NCBI RefSeq assembly: GCF_000003815.2
Contig: NC_049992.1
Coordinates: 10,218,755 to 10,282,754, forward strand
Length of the DNA: 64,000 nucleotides
From: Branchiostoma floridae
Taxonomy: Eukaryota > Chordata > Leptocardii > Amphioxiformes > Branchiostomatidae
Direction: 5' to 3'
Shown in pieces: positions 42,001 to 51,025 of the stretch. Each line of letters opens with the position of its first letter. Position 1 is the stretch's first letter. The position numbers and the translations under genes were made by a program. The notes under the pieces are model-generated. The model did no database searches, was not told the DNA's origin, and saw nothing but the letters and a program-made list of their open reading frames with translations.

Positions 42001-42470
42001 GTAACTAGGTCATGGTCAGGTGAATCCTGGAACAGTAAAGAAACGGTGAATTCTTTCTCTGTGTTAGAAATACAGCTTGAAAATAGTAACAAGGAGGACT
42101 GTGGCTAGTGCAAATTCTTGAGTGAGGGTTTTCCCTGATTTTGATTGTGTGTGTGTTTCTCTTTTACCCAGGATGTTGAGTATGAGGGCGCTGAGAGCGA
42201 CTCCTCTGACGATGATGATGACAGTGCGCATGATGACTCCGACAGCTCAGATGATGATGATGAGCCCCCAAGAGAGGTACACAATGGTTTCATGTGACAA
42301 TTTCATTTGAGCTGAAGTAGAAATAAAAGCATGTTATTCATGGTGGGTACTGTTGTAGGAAATGCATGTTGTGTGTACATCTGCATGTTTTAAGTTTGCA
42401 TGTTGCCCTTTTCTAGGTGCTGGGCTATGGGCAGGAGCTAGAGTGGGACAGCACTGCAATGGTGGCGTGA
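23992..42470 (+). CDS. Calsyntenin (alcadein), complete, 19 coding exons, 1049 aa
   Basis: Exons: 23992-24058, 30517-30639, 31098-31268, 31636-31770, 32691-32886, 33080-33284, 33664-34003, 34267-34521, 34954-35075, 35290-35452, 35863-36020, 37108-37289, 37678-37895, 39291-39455, 39867-40012, 40436-40604, 41209-41384, 42172-42276, 42417-42470. All phases agree (3150 nt). Residues 1-18 are a signal peptide; 23-120 an acidic insert; about 155-360 two cadherin repeats (QVNDVNEHGPEF and LKVEAEDRDCSPGF are landmarks); about 420-600 a laminin-G-like domain (RPAEFHWKIPQVCDKQWHHY); about 940-961 the membrane helix; then a cytoplasmic tail with WD motif EWDSS at W985, an Asp/Ser-rich stretch and a second WD motif at W1042. 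Vertebrate calsyntenins are type I neuronal and synaptic membrane proteins that bind kinesin light chain through these WD motifs. Human CLSTN1 is 981 aa; the excess is mostly the N-terminal insert. An alternative terminal exon lies at 42816-42863. Confidence 0.97.
27996..28076. repeat. 82-bp foldback element with TAGCCTGG ends
   Basis: It begins TAGCCTGGTTACCAGACCCC and ends GGGGTCTGGTATCCTGGCTA, a nearly perfect hairpin with a short AT-rich loop. It shares its terminal motif with 9941-10101. It lies in calsyntenin intron 1. Confidence 0.8.
30517..31268 (+). CDS. Calsyntenin exons 2-3: acidic N-terminal insert
   Basis: Exon 2 (30517-30639, 123 nt) and exon 3 (31098-31268, 171 nt) both begin and end in phase 1, so either can be skipped without a frameshift. 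Exon 2 is strongly acidic and Lys-rich (WEDDVDKIGTKKLDD, STEEDDSDKYWKE). Exon 3 is Gln/Arg/Pro-rich (DDDWLRSQLDQQRWEQQ, then FDRPPKPLDLFPKQQ). Vertebrate calsyntenins pass almost directly from the signal peptide to the HKPWLE segment, encoded here by exon 4, so this region of about 98 residues has no counterpart that I know of. Splice sites are good (TAACAG|AT, AAAG|GTAAGA, TACTAG|CA, AATA|GTGAGT). Confidence 0.8.
30784..31037. repeat. Foldback repeat in calsyntenin intron 2 (family also at 40291-40395)
   Basis: The ends TCAGTGTTCTCACC and GAGAACACTGA are inverted. Near the right end CATAGGGGCCAAAATCACAG and CATAGGGGCCTGCTATGCTG occur, matching the block at 40291-40395. It ends 60 bp before exon 3. 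Confidence 0.7.
32349..32624. repeat. MITE-like repeat, copy 2, enclosing an N gap
   Basis: In reverse orientation this matches 14062-14248 (TACTGTAAATACATTTAAGT, then TCGCGGGGATTTAATT read on the minus strand). The left end GCAGAAATGTTTGCGGTGG also matches. The N gap 32447-32546 lies inside it. It is flanked by near-duplicate host sequence (CTACAAAAGATTTTTTGAAC on the left, CTACAAAAGATGTTTTCATG on the right), so it sits within a local tandem duplication. It ends 66 bp before exon 5. Confidence 0.7.
32447..32546. other. Assembly gap (100 N)
   Basis: Exactly 100 undetermined bases inside a repeat in calsyntenin intron 4. No coding sequence is lost, because exons 4 and 5 join in frame. Confidence 0.99.
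33563..33642 (+). repeat. Short tandem repeat next to the exon 7 acceptor
   Basis: Degenerate copies of an 8- to 15-base unit GAATTGAGAACT / GAATCAAGAACTCA, about six copies. The array ends about 20 bases before the exon 7 acceptor (33662-33663). Only a short TTTCTCTTCTTTCAG tract separates them. Confidence 0.8.
37270..37412 (+). repeat. Tandem duplication copying the exon 12 splice donor
   Basis: The sequence AAGATCCACACCGAAGTCAA followed by GTAAGTAGGA occurs at 37270 (end of exon 12 plus its donor) and again 105 bases downstream at 37375. A TTTTTGTTTCAGTCTA block lies between the copies and recurs near 37592. The first copy must be the functional donor, because reading through gives AAG TAA at once. 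Confidence 0.85.
37959..38263. repeat. Foldback MITE with TAGGGGTGGGTACC ends
   Basis: The left end TAGGGGTGGGTACCAGTAC and the right end GTACCAGTACCCACCCCTA are perfect inverted repeats. GGACCTGAA/TTCAGGTCC-type blocks pair inside. A full relative lies at 58815-58990 and a half copy at 5551-5630. It lies in calsyntenin intron 13. Confidence 0.9.
40050..40286 (+). repeat. Degenerate minisatellite, unit about 34-48 bp
   Basis: Tandem copies of GACATAGCTGTTTTACTTCT followed by TTAGTAGTAACA, about six copies with indels. It lies in calsyntenin intron 15, directly left of the 40291 repeat. Confidence 0.85.
40291..40395. repeat. Partial foldback repeat with triplicated segment
   Basis: Three tandem copies of ATCCAAATCACAGTGTAGGGG (degenerate), then GGCCCCTATGCTG and GGGAGAACACTGG. 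It matches the right half of 30784-31037. It ends 40 bases before exon 16 (40436). Confidence 0.7.
40836..41161. repeat. Foldback MITE just before the transmembrane exon
   Basis: It begins CAGGGCTCGAAATA and ends TATTTCGAGCCCTG, perfect 13- to 14-bp inverted termini, with ACAAA on both flanks as a possible target duplication. The interior carries many TACCTGCAC / GTGCAGG units in both orientations. It ends 47 bases before calsyntenin exon 17. Confidence 0.85.
41209..41384 (+). CDS. Calsyntenin exon 17: membrane helix and first WD motif
   Basis: It encodes residues 939-997. A hydrophobic helix (LVIVICVGFLIFMIVLGV) is followed by a basic stop-transfer segment (YRIRAANRR), and then RMEWDSSDLTITVNPM. 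This last segment corresponds to the first kinesin-light-chain-binding WD motif of vertebrate calsyntenin-1 (EMDWDDSALTITVNPM), the most conserved part of the tail. The helix orientation agrees with a type I protein. Confidence 0.95.
41492..41815. repeat. Foldback MITE built of GGGCAAGTG units
   Basis: The termini CAGGGATAAACAAGT and ACTTGTTCAACCCTG are inverted. The interior has GGGCAAGTGAAA and its complements CACTTGCCC/CACTTGTCC in both arms. It lies in calsyntenin intron 17. Like 40836-41161 it starts with CAGGG. Confidence 0.8.
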
Positions 42471-42815
42471 ACCAACCTTGCCACATGATTCACATGAAAT
42501 CCTACAATCATACCTAGATGAGATGCAACAGATACAAGACAGTGTTTCTCATGAAAACAACATTTTCATGCCCGTGGTTTCTGTGCCATGGACATGAACT
42601 TGTTCTTAACAAAGACAACACCAAAATGCATCTTGGCTTTGGTAGTGTAAAAAGATTTTGATACATGACCAAAAATGTAAAAAGGGGAAGTCAGACAGAC
42701 AGTTTGGGAAACATGCCGAGAAACACAGTCGAGTATTTGTCTGAACTACTGTTCTCTTTCATGATCACGAATTATTGATTGAATTAATGAGAAATGATGA
42801 ATTATCCAATGGCAG

Positions 42816-42863
42816 GGCCGTGATTCACAGCTGGAGTGGGATAACTCAACACTGAGCTTCTAA
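42816..42863 (+). CDS. Alternative calsyntenin terminal exon (second C-terminal tail)
   Basis: After an AG at 42814-42815 the frame set by exon 18 (phase 0) reads GRDSQLEWDNSTLSF and stops at 42861-42863. Vertebrate calsyntenin-1 ends QQQLEWDDSTLSY, so this segment is closer to the vertebrate C-terminus than exon 19, which ends GQELEWDSTAMVA. Splicing exon 18 to 42816 would give a 1047-aa isoform. The pyrimidine tract before this AG is weak (TGAATTATCCAATGGCAG), whereas that before exon 19 is strong. So it may be a minor isoform, or a degenerating duplicate kept within the 3' UTR. No AATAAA lies between the two stops, so both forms probably share the downstream end. Confidence 0.65.
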   Translation, partial: GRDSQLEWDNSTLSF

Positions 42864-44206
42864 GAGACCAACAGCTGGCTGAGCTGTCCGGAGAGAGAGA
42901 AGGAGAGACAGCGGGAGGGAGAAGACTTAGTATGAAGAAGTGACGATTTCTGATCGGAAGAATCTGTGTATAAATTACCGTACATAATGACATGCCCAAG
43001 ACCATCTCCTGATGACTGAAAAATTCACAAAGATGCACTCGCGCTGACTTTGCATGATCACTGGCACGCCTTCTACAAGACTTAAAACTTGAATGGTGGC
43101 AGATTGATGGATGTTTTACTGATGTTTGTAACAAAAAATTTACTTAAGTCATCTAGAAGTGATGCCCTTGTGTAATGTATACTTAAAGACCAAGTGATGT
43201 AAGATGTATGAAAGCAATAGTTGGCTAAGCAGTGTACTTTAAGACCGTAAGACTAAGGTAGCCCCCGTGACACTACGATCCTCGAAAGACATATCTATTT
43301 TGATGTGAGTGGTGTGACTATTAGCTTTATGATCATAATGATAGCTTTGCATGATGTAAATGATGAAATCATGATAACAGGAAAATCTAGATTGTGCAGT
43401 GGGAGGGGGGCATTTTAAGACAAAGGGTGTTACTTCAAGTAGATGATATCTGTATAAGGAGATGTTCCTGGGCATATTTCTATAGAGAAAATAGGGTGTA
43501 CATGTATACAAATCAGGATTGGGTATAAGATTATTAACGTAACTACAGCTAAGTTTGTCCGTAGTCAATATTGGATGTATTATGTGATGAAAAAAAATGA
43601 TGCTCATTCCTAACTTAATCGTATATGCATATGGAACTGGTGTGAAGCTTAAGAATACATATCTGCGCAGTTGTATGAAGACGAACAAAATACTGAATGT
43701 GTAGCTAGTTGCAACACTGTAGAGTTTTGTAATCCACCTTTTAGGGATCGGGATATAGGGTTGCACTTGCTGAATTGATTTTATTGCGTTTTAATATTAG
43801 TGTGAGTGGAAGCATGTTGTGCTGTCTTTAAACAAGGGTTATAAGGTTGTTGTGATTGTATCAGTTTTGTTCCAATTTTTTTTGTATTCCTGTCTGCTTT
43901 GCCTCCTCATCAAATTATTTGTCCTGCACTGTTTTGATAAGAAAAAGAGAGGGATGTATAATTTGTCATACCATAGAAAAATACTGTTGGAAAGATGCAA
44001 AAGGTTAAGATACAACAAGATACAAGACTTAACGTCTCCTGAACATTCCTGTATATGTAGAAGCACTTAAGGAACAGCTGAACGTATTCCCTGTGTAAAT
44101 CTCTTCACATTTCTCCAGGCTTTCATCTTGGCAGGATAACATCTAAATGTACTTATACTTACCTACCCTTTCAGGTTTGTAAGAATCTGGACTGTGTTGT
44201 ACTGTC

Positions 44207-44212
44207 AATAAA
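44207..44212 (+). terminator. Probable calsyntenin polyadenylation signal
   Basis: AATAAA followed about 35 bases later by a T/GT-rich element (TTTGTGTGTGTTGC), the normal arrangement of an animal poly(A) site. Confidence 0.6.
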
Positions 44213-44434
44213 CTGTTTGGCTTTCCCCACAAGAAGTGTTGGGTCCTTTGTGTGTGTTGCTTTTCGCTTTGTCTCCAGGCATGACTTGAGCAGTGTACCA
44301 CAGAAATATCTTATGAAAGTAATAATCAGAAATTCAGTATACATGTACATTGTAGTACATTTGTAGTTAATTACCCGGATGGAGGCCTGGCATCCCTCCA
44401 TACCATATCAGCCACACGGTGATTTACATATTCA

Positions 44435-44964
44435 CCTAGACGGGAGACCGAGCGCATCCCCATCTTGTATTCAGCTAGAAGAAAGGGTATGCCACTCCGT
44501 AAGGGGCGGTATAACCCCAACGATGCTGTAAATATAGAATACAACACTGTGTATTCCGTATCGCCCAAGGTATCAGCCCGACCGCGGGTCGGATCGCCCG
44601 ACGGCCAGAGGGTGATCAGACCCGCGGGAGGGCTGAGACCGAGGGTGATGCGGAATACACCGTGTTGTATTTTATTTATGTCATACCCACCTGAGAAAAC
44701 CCATGTTTTGATGCGAAATACACCGTGTTGTATTTTATTTATGTCATACCCACCTGAGAAAACCCATGTTTTGATGCGAAATGCGCCAGGAGTTGAACAA
44801 ATTTGGTGCCCTCGAACAATAAGTGATGCAACAGCAATGTTCCAACGTCCGAGCCTGTGTGATACGCCTTTCGAACCTGTGCGATACGGAAACGTACGGC
44901 CCGGTCCGGAACACCTGTATCGAAGGTTTTCGCGTCACAGGTATGACATAATACACCATATGAC
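44435..44964. mobile_element. Unclassified repeat element, long copy
   Basis: The left part (44460-44532: CATCTTGTATTCAGCTAGAA, later GGTATGCCACTCCGTAAGGG and TATAACCCCAACGATGCTGT) and the right end (AATACACCATATGACTG) are both found, joined directly, at 58993-59110. The interior here contains a hairpin (44538-44675; GGAATACAC/GTGTATTCC arms) and a perfect 63-bp tandem duplication. It is CpG-rich relative to its flanks. A 168-codon plus-strand frame runs through it only because 63 is divisible by 3. No known transposase, reverse transcriptase or integrase motif is visible. Confidence 0.65.
44647..44772 (+). repeat. Perfect 63-bp tandem duplication
   Basis: The unit starts at GATGCG (44647, 44710 and a third partial start at 44773). 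The two full units differ by one base at most (GGAATACAC against GAAATACAC), implying a very recent duplication or copy-number polymorphism. Confidence 0.9.
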
Positions 44965-45699
44965 TGACTGACTGACTGTAGTTACTGTAGTAAAGCCTAA
45001 TACTACAAACTAGGGTGTGGGTACAAACTAAGATTTGATTATGACAAGTAAGTACTGACTGCTAGAAGCAATTCAGAACTCCAAAGGTTTTAGTAAAACA
45101 CCCTGTTAAAGTTTATTTGCAAGTTCATGCCCCCAGGTTAATTTGCAAGTACAAGATGGGGAATATGCATGTAACAATGAACTGCTGAATATTGAAAGAC
45201 TGTTAAGTTAATTAAGTGCCCCAGGGTACAAGACTGCATAGGTCTGTTGGGATAGGGTCTGATCATGTTGACATGTAGAGATATTGGTAAGGGAATTTCA
45301 TCAATGTAAGGATATGGCAAAAGCCATTCAACCTGGTTCATAGAAAAGGAGGACTACCTTTGCAACCGATGTATTTGTAATATGTATACAGCTCATATTA
45401 TATATAGTAGTATTTGTGATCTCTAAAAGAAGTGTCCTTCAAACGTAAACGATCAGCGTCAATAATTAATTGTTTTGACCTTGTCTAGGGCAGCAAAACT
45501 AATAAAACATGAGAAATCATATCCCGTTTGGCCTATCAGCAGCGTGTAGTAAAAGCGCCTCCTAACAGCTAGGCGAGTTACTACAGGAACATTTGCGTGC
45601 AATGCCTGCAGTAATGATATAAATCGCTAGAGACCCTCATTGACACGTGTGGCGCTGGCCTATCCCATCATGCAACGTTACTACAGCGTGGGGTCAAAC

Positions 45700-46359
45700 A
45701 TGGCGGCCACAGACGAAACGTCGGCGTTGCTGAGATCTTTTGAATGTGAACAGAACTTGCTATCCCGACCAGATGGCTCAGCAAACGTCAGACAAGGTGA
45801 TACGTCGGTGTTGGCAGCAGTGTATGGTCCAGGAGAGGTCAAGATGAGTGAAGAGATCATCGACAAAGCCACGCTGAAAGTCATCTTCAAACCCAAAATT
45901 GGACTTCCAGGTTGTGCAGAGAAGTTGCAAGAGAGGCTACTGAGGAACACGTGTGAGTCCGTGGTGCTAGCAGTACTTCATCCACGATCAGGCGTCAACA
46001 TTGTCTTACAAGTCATTCAGGATTCAGGCTCCCTCCTATCTTGTTGCATAAATGCAGCGTGCATGGCGCTGGTGGACTCTGCTGTGCCCATGAAGTGCCT
46101 GGTTAGCGCTGTCACGTGTGCTGTAATGGAGGAAGGGCGGATCGTGTTGGATCCTGACTCTAAACAGGAAAAGGAATCGTCAGCTGTCCTGACGTTTGCA
46201 TTTGACAGTAGAGAAAACAATGTCGTCACCTGCAGCACAAAAGGATGCTACACGCCCGAGAAGTACCAGGAATGCCTGTCAGCATGTGGAGCAGCCAGCA
46301 GGAACATCTCCAGCTTCTTCAGGCAAGCAGTGGAGAGGAGAATGTCAAAGGAACTCTAA
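45700..46359 (+). CDS. EXOSC5, exosome subunit RRP46, single exon, 219 aa
   Basis: An uninterrupted frame encodes an RNase PH-fold protein that aligns along nearly its whole length with human EXOSC5. Landmarks are [13 protein letters not shown] near the start, [48 protein letters not shown] and STKGCYTPE. The start was taken at 45700 (AACATGGCGGCC, A at -3, G at +4); in-frame ATGs at 45640 and 45670 would add 20 and 10 residues without family support. EXOSC5 is a structural subunit of the six-member RNase PH ring of the nuclear and cytoplasmic RNA exosome; metazoan ring subunits lack phosphorolytic activity. Human EXOSC5 has several introns, this copy none. It keeps an intact reading frame, its own upstream region and an AATAAA at 46463, so it looks functional. 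Confidence 0.95.
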   Translation: MAATDETSALLRSFECEQNLLSRPDGSANVRQGDTSVLAAVYGPGEVKMSEEIIDKATLKVIFKPKIGLPGCAEKLQERLLRNTCESVVLAVLHPRSGVNIVLQVIQDSGSLLSCCINAACMALVDSAVPMKCLVSAVTCAVMEEGRIVLDPDSKQEKESSAVLTFAFDSRENNVVTCSTKGCYTPEKYQECLSACGAASRNISSFFRQAVERRMSKEL

Positions 46360-46462
46360 GTCAATATATAGGATCATCAAATTGTCATGTGTTACTCCTT
46401 GTACATCCTTGATCATACAATATTGATATAATAATGTAGCATCATATAGGGATATAAATATA

Positions 46463-46468
46463 AATAAA
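46463..46468 (+). terminator. Probable EXOSC5 polyadenylation signal
   Basis: AATAAA 104 bases after the EXOSC5 stop, in an AT-rich 3' UTR. Confidence 0.55.
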
Positions 46469-46913
46469 ATCTGCCTATCCGACTAGATTAAGCTGCATCA
46501 ACTTAATTCCTTGATTCCCTTAAAATAAAAATCAGTGAAAATAACAGGCTCTGAGGAAGATGACCTTTTTATTCCCAGAAAGTGAGTTAACTAACAACAT
46601 GCATTACATGTACATACACATTGGCCTCGTACCCTGCTTTCATATGCCTGTTGATGCTCAAAAATGTTCTGCATTGTGTTTTTAATGTCCAAAGCAAACC
46701 CAAAACTAGCAATTTGATTTCTTCAGATATGCTTAAGTGTGACAATTACAATATATTGTATTCTCTTGAAAACTTTCAGGTTGGTTATGAGCCCAAAGTT
46801 GTGTTGGTATTATTTATATCCCTGTATCTTAGCATAGTTCCCAGGGGCAATATGATATCTCCGATGATGAAATGTTGTTGAAGTCATCATTTAAGTGAGC
46901 ACTTTAGCGATGA

Positions 46914-47652
46914 TACTAGAGTCGATTCCACATTACCAAGAGGGTCTTTCTTGCCTTTTGTTCCAACATTTTGAAAATCTTTATAACATTCTAAATGTGA
47001 TAAGTAACTGTTTAGAACTATCTATAATATCTGTGTGATGTTCTAAATATTTTCTATAGTGTTCATACATGTTAGAAACATTTCTAACATCAAATCCATT
47101 ATTTCTGTTAGTTTCTAAACTGTTCCAACATAGATTTATCATTTGTGATCAAATGTGATCATATGTTCGAACAGTGAAACAAAATGATGAAACTGGGTCA
47201 GTGGGCTGGGAAGAGGGCAATTCACACATCCCTGCCAAGTACAGGAAATTGTGTCTGTCTGACAGCTTTTCACAAAAGAGCCACTAGTGTCTACTAAAAA
47301 TACAAGACCCAAACAAAAGGCCCATCTTAGCAGCTTTGTTTATTGGGGGTAATAAAAGTTTTTATGTAGGAAAAAAATGACGCAAATTGTTGGAACATAT
47401 GATCACATTTTCCAACAATAACAGAAACACATAGATGTTTCTAAATTGTTCTAAATAAAGAGATATTTGTACCATTAATTTCCCAATGTTTCCAACATAT
47501 ATAGATAGGTTCAAACATGTTCACACTTTCATTTTCATTTGTTTGAACAATTTAGAACTACAGTGACTGAAATATTCTTTTGCTTAGAATAGTTCAAACT
47601 TATTACAAATATTATTTCAAAACCCTCTCGGTGACTCGGAATCGACTCTAGT
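46914..47652. repeat. 740-bp foldback element
   Basis: The ends TACTAGAGTCGATTCC and GGAATCGACTCTAGTA are perfect inverted repeats, each followed inwards by a GAGAGGGT/ACCCTCTCGG-like block. The interior is full of GTTCTAAAT, TTCCAACA and ATATGATCACA motifs in both orientations. It has no coding capacity. It lies between EXOSC5 and the dishevelled 3' end. Confidence 0.85.
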
Positions 47653-48676
47653 ACAATGCCAGTACATGTTGATTTGGTCAGAATCTCATACTTCTGAATT
47701 ATGATTCTCCATATCTTAATAAGAGACAAATTAGGCTCCCTCCAATCAATGCTTGCTATTTCCTTCATTTTCTGTGTCTTACCACTACTTATATTGATCC
47801 CGATCTGATCACATAGAACAGAACGCCTTGGTAGATGGCCCCAAAGTCTGACAAGATGCATGCGTATTTAGCACAAATGAATTACTTTTTACACACTTAT
47901 AGAATTCCATACATTAGTATTCCGCTAATAAGCTCTTGATCTGTCCTAATCCTTATTTTGAAGCTTGTTGCTAAGCGCATTACTTTGCAAACCTGCAAGT
48001 CTCCTCATTATATATTCAAGAGTTCTGTTACCTCATACTTTCACCAAATAATGTTTAACTCTACAACTGACATTTTCTTAACACTTCTCAAAGATTATGC
48101 AAATTAAGTCACTCAATGACCAAATATCACTTGTATGATAGGCTTTTCTTAGCAAAGACTATTGGGGCATTTTCTCATTTGCCTAATTCATGACAAATAA
48201 TGTTCACATTCATTTAACTGGCAAATGCTGCAAGTATGAAATACCCATCATTGACCACTCTGGTGTTCAAGTAATTTCTCATTAATTAGCTCTTCATTTG
48301 CTGTGTTGAGTTCTATTGATGCCCCCCCCCCCCTTTCTGTCGCTTGAAAACCCTATCATCTTATTAGCTCCTGCTATGCATAACAATTTGGATCTGGTTC
48401 TGTCAATTTCATAATAAACCATGATGTTCTTCCAAACCCCTCTTGAATCATTTGCCTACAAAGTCTTTAACAAAAATCATGCCCGCAGTTCGAATAGCAA
48501 AGAAAGCTGCTGGGTTGCCACCTACACATACACCACACTATGCTTCCGGGAGCTATCTATAGCTGAACCTCTGGTTTTGATACCTCATGTTCTGGACATG
48601 ATATGGAACCTGTTGAAAACCATAGACACAAATGAAGCAAGACCACACATGTTTTAAGTACTCTGTGAGTTTTCCT
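47653..48676. other. Intergenic stretch between EXOSC5 and DVL
   Basis: AT-rich DNA with a poly-C run near 48324-48337 and only short ORFs. I see no gene, repeat or structured element here. Confidence 0.5.
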
Positions 48677-48682
48677 TTTATT
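48677..48682 (-). terminator. Candidate DVL polyadenylation signal
   Basis: TTTATT on the plus strand, that is AATAAA on the minus strand. It implies a DVL 3' UTR of about 2.35 kb. No other minus-strand AATAAA was noticed between here and the stop at 51026. Confidence 0.35.
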
Positions 48683-51025
48683 GTATGAACAAAGGCCTCA
48701 CAGCATTGGAAAGGCATAAGGCAGATATGGTTGGAGTCGACTCCCTCCCCTTCCCCATTACATACCTAGGTTGGGTGTATCCATTCTTTACCTCTAATGA
48801 AATGTAAACTATTCGTCCATTGAAGTCCAAAATAAATGGCAGTAACAACTACAAATGTGTGATGTTTCTTCTAGTTACAAGCCGGTTTAAGATTGTTAAC
48901 TTTTTCTGTACATAATCTACAAGGATGTATGAACATGTCTTGAACTTCAGGAAGAATAGTCTTACACATTTTAAAAGCAGTGTGTATAAGGTGTAGTGTG
49001 ATGATAAAGGCTAAGAAGACACAGTTCTATTCTTACTCTACTAAATGACTGTTGAGACTAAGGATATGGGGAGGGTAAGGCAAAACGAAAACCCAGAAAA
49101 TACTACCCTTGACGGAGGGCCTGTCCTGCAAAAAATGGGTTTGGCTGACAAAATAACTTTCAACTACACGTTTGTACTGACATTCACTTTCAATCTACAA
49201 AGGAGACTTTCCAGAAAAAATGCTACGAATGAAGTCAAAATATACTAACAGTTACAATAGGTGCAAATTTGAAGTGCATTATACATACAATGCTAAAACA
49301 ACTTTTGACAAAAACAAGACATATTGGAATCAGTATTACAGTAAATTGGGAGAACACAGTCTCCCTTCCATATACTGAGGCATGTATTGTTGAGAAACGG
49401 TGGCCGTGCTACCATACACTACCAACAAATCACAGGCAAAAACTGTACAGGTATAAACATATGCTTAAAATGTGGCTTTCTCTTGACGGCAAGAGAAGAT
49501 ATAAAGGTACCAAAAGAGAATTATGTCGACCACATATACAGGAACCAGACAGAAACATTTGTTACACAAAAAATGTTGGCACTAACATTGGGGATACTCC
49601 ACTGATAAAACACTGTCTGACCGTTACATGTCAACAGCAATAGCACGGGTATGTCTGGTACAAATCAAAGACATACCCACTCCAGAAACATCTGGGCTTG
49701 TCTTCTACAGTATTACAACAGCAGTTTGACCATTCACTACTGGTATTGCATGCCTGCATACACAGAGACTCTGAGAGAAATAGAAGAACACCACCCTTAA
49801 CTGTTAGCACTCAATTTGTCCTTGCACTGGCATCTACATAGTTGAGGCAAATATAGAATGCTAAAAGTTAAAATAACAGAATAGAGATGGTGCTGTTTGC
49901 TAAAGTAAGCCAAAGACAAGAAGTACATGTAGTTGTCATCTCCTTCATATAGCGCTGGTCGTTTCACATTTAGGAAGCCCGTTCTGATGGTTTCATGGCT
50001 CAAAGTTCCATCTTTTATAAGACTTTAAATTGTCAGCATTTCCGTAAATGTAAATTGACCAGTGTTACGTCTTAGCATGACAAATATTGGCAAAACTGTA
50101 AACAATAGCACATTTCTGAACAGAGTCGTGTGCAGCTGGCATTCGCTGGAAGATGGTTCAAACAAAACCATGCAAACTGCTCGGCATTCCTAAAATCATC
50201 CCTAACAAATAAATTGGTTGGTTTGAGAGAGATATACTAGCTAGTACATAAATATTAATCTCTTGGTACAAAGGTGAATGGTGTTGCTCAATGCGCTACT
50301 AAGTTCACTGCTCTACATTGCTGTTGTACACTTCTTTCAAGCCCAACAACATTAGACTCTGAGCTCAAAAGTGCTCCAAGTTCACAAACTGCCACTACAT
50401 AGATATCAATACAAAAATTTCTCTTAATTACATGATTTTTGCAAAAAGGATTTCCTTTGTACAATATGCACTTGACGTTTCGCAAACGCTGTTAGGTAGA
50501 GGCTAGTGGCAAAGTCCTTTTCTTGTAGGGCACACCTAGAAGTGCATAGGGCCTACAGTTAAACAGTCCTCCGCTGTCTCCATTCTTGCCTACTACTTTC
50601 CATCGTTTCTTGTTCCTATTAGCTCCTCTTTAAGAAGTTTTGGTGCCTCCCTGCTGACAACAATGCACTTTCTTCTTGGCAAAGGTTGATGTGAGTGAAA
50701 CTCTATTGAACAATAACGATCTCCCTGCTGCATAGCCCCATCACCAATAAAAATTTGGCATTAAACGGGCACTTCAGAAGGGAGGAGGTTATTTGTAGAC
50801 TGGACGAGAAGATATTGTATTGTAGAGAACGGAGTGGAAAGCCATTTTGTTGGCTTCCTTAAAAAGTACTCTTGTAAGGAACTACAGCGGGTGCATGTTT
50901 TAAAAACTTTTAGAATGTTGTTTGTCAACAAAGAAATTGCATTCAGAATCACAACCTTTTTGCAAGGAAAACTAAATTCCCGTTTCCGATTCTCTACCAT
51001 ACAACGTCCAGTCTGCACGTTGGTT
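48683..51025 (-). other. Probable DVL 3' UTR
   Basis: No exon-like sequence. ORFs such as 49269-49643 (+) lack family resemblance and run antisense to the presumed UTR. Nothing else is seen. Confidence 0.4.

Larger units (their letters stand above)
42471..44212 (+). other. Calsyntenin 3' UTR (probable)
   Basis: No splice or coding signal apart from the alternative terminal exon at 42816-42863. The first convincing AATAAA is at 44207-44212, followed by a GT-rich stretch (GGGTCCTTTGTGTGTGTTGC), giving a 3' UTR of about 1.7 kb. A 175-codon ORF occurs antisense (43239-43766), without recognisable domains. Confidence 0.6.

Noticed and set aside
44465-44971. 168-codon plus-strand ORF
   Set aside because: It runs through a repeat element and owes its length to a 63-bp tandem duplication that happens to be divisible by three. 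No family resemblance.
49269-49643. 124-codon ORF downstream of DVL
   Set aside because: It lies antisense to the probable DVL 3' UTR, is AT-rich and lacks any recognisable motif. Likely chance.
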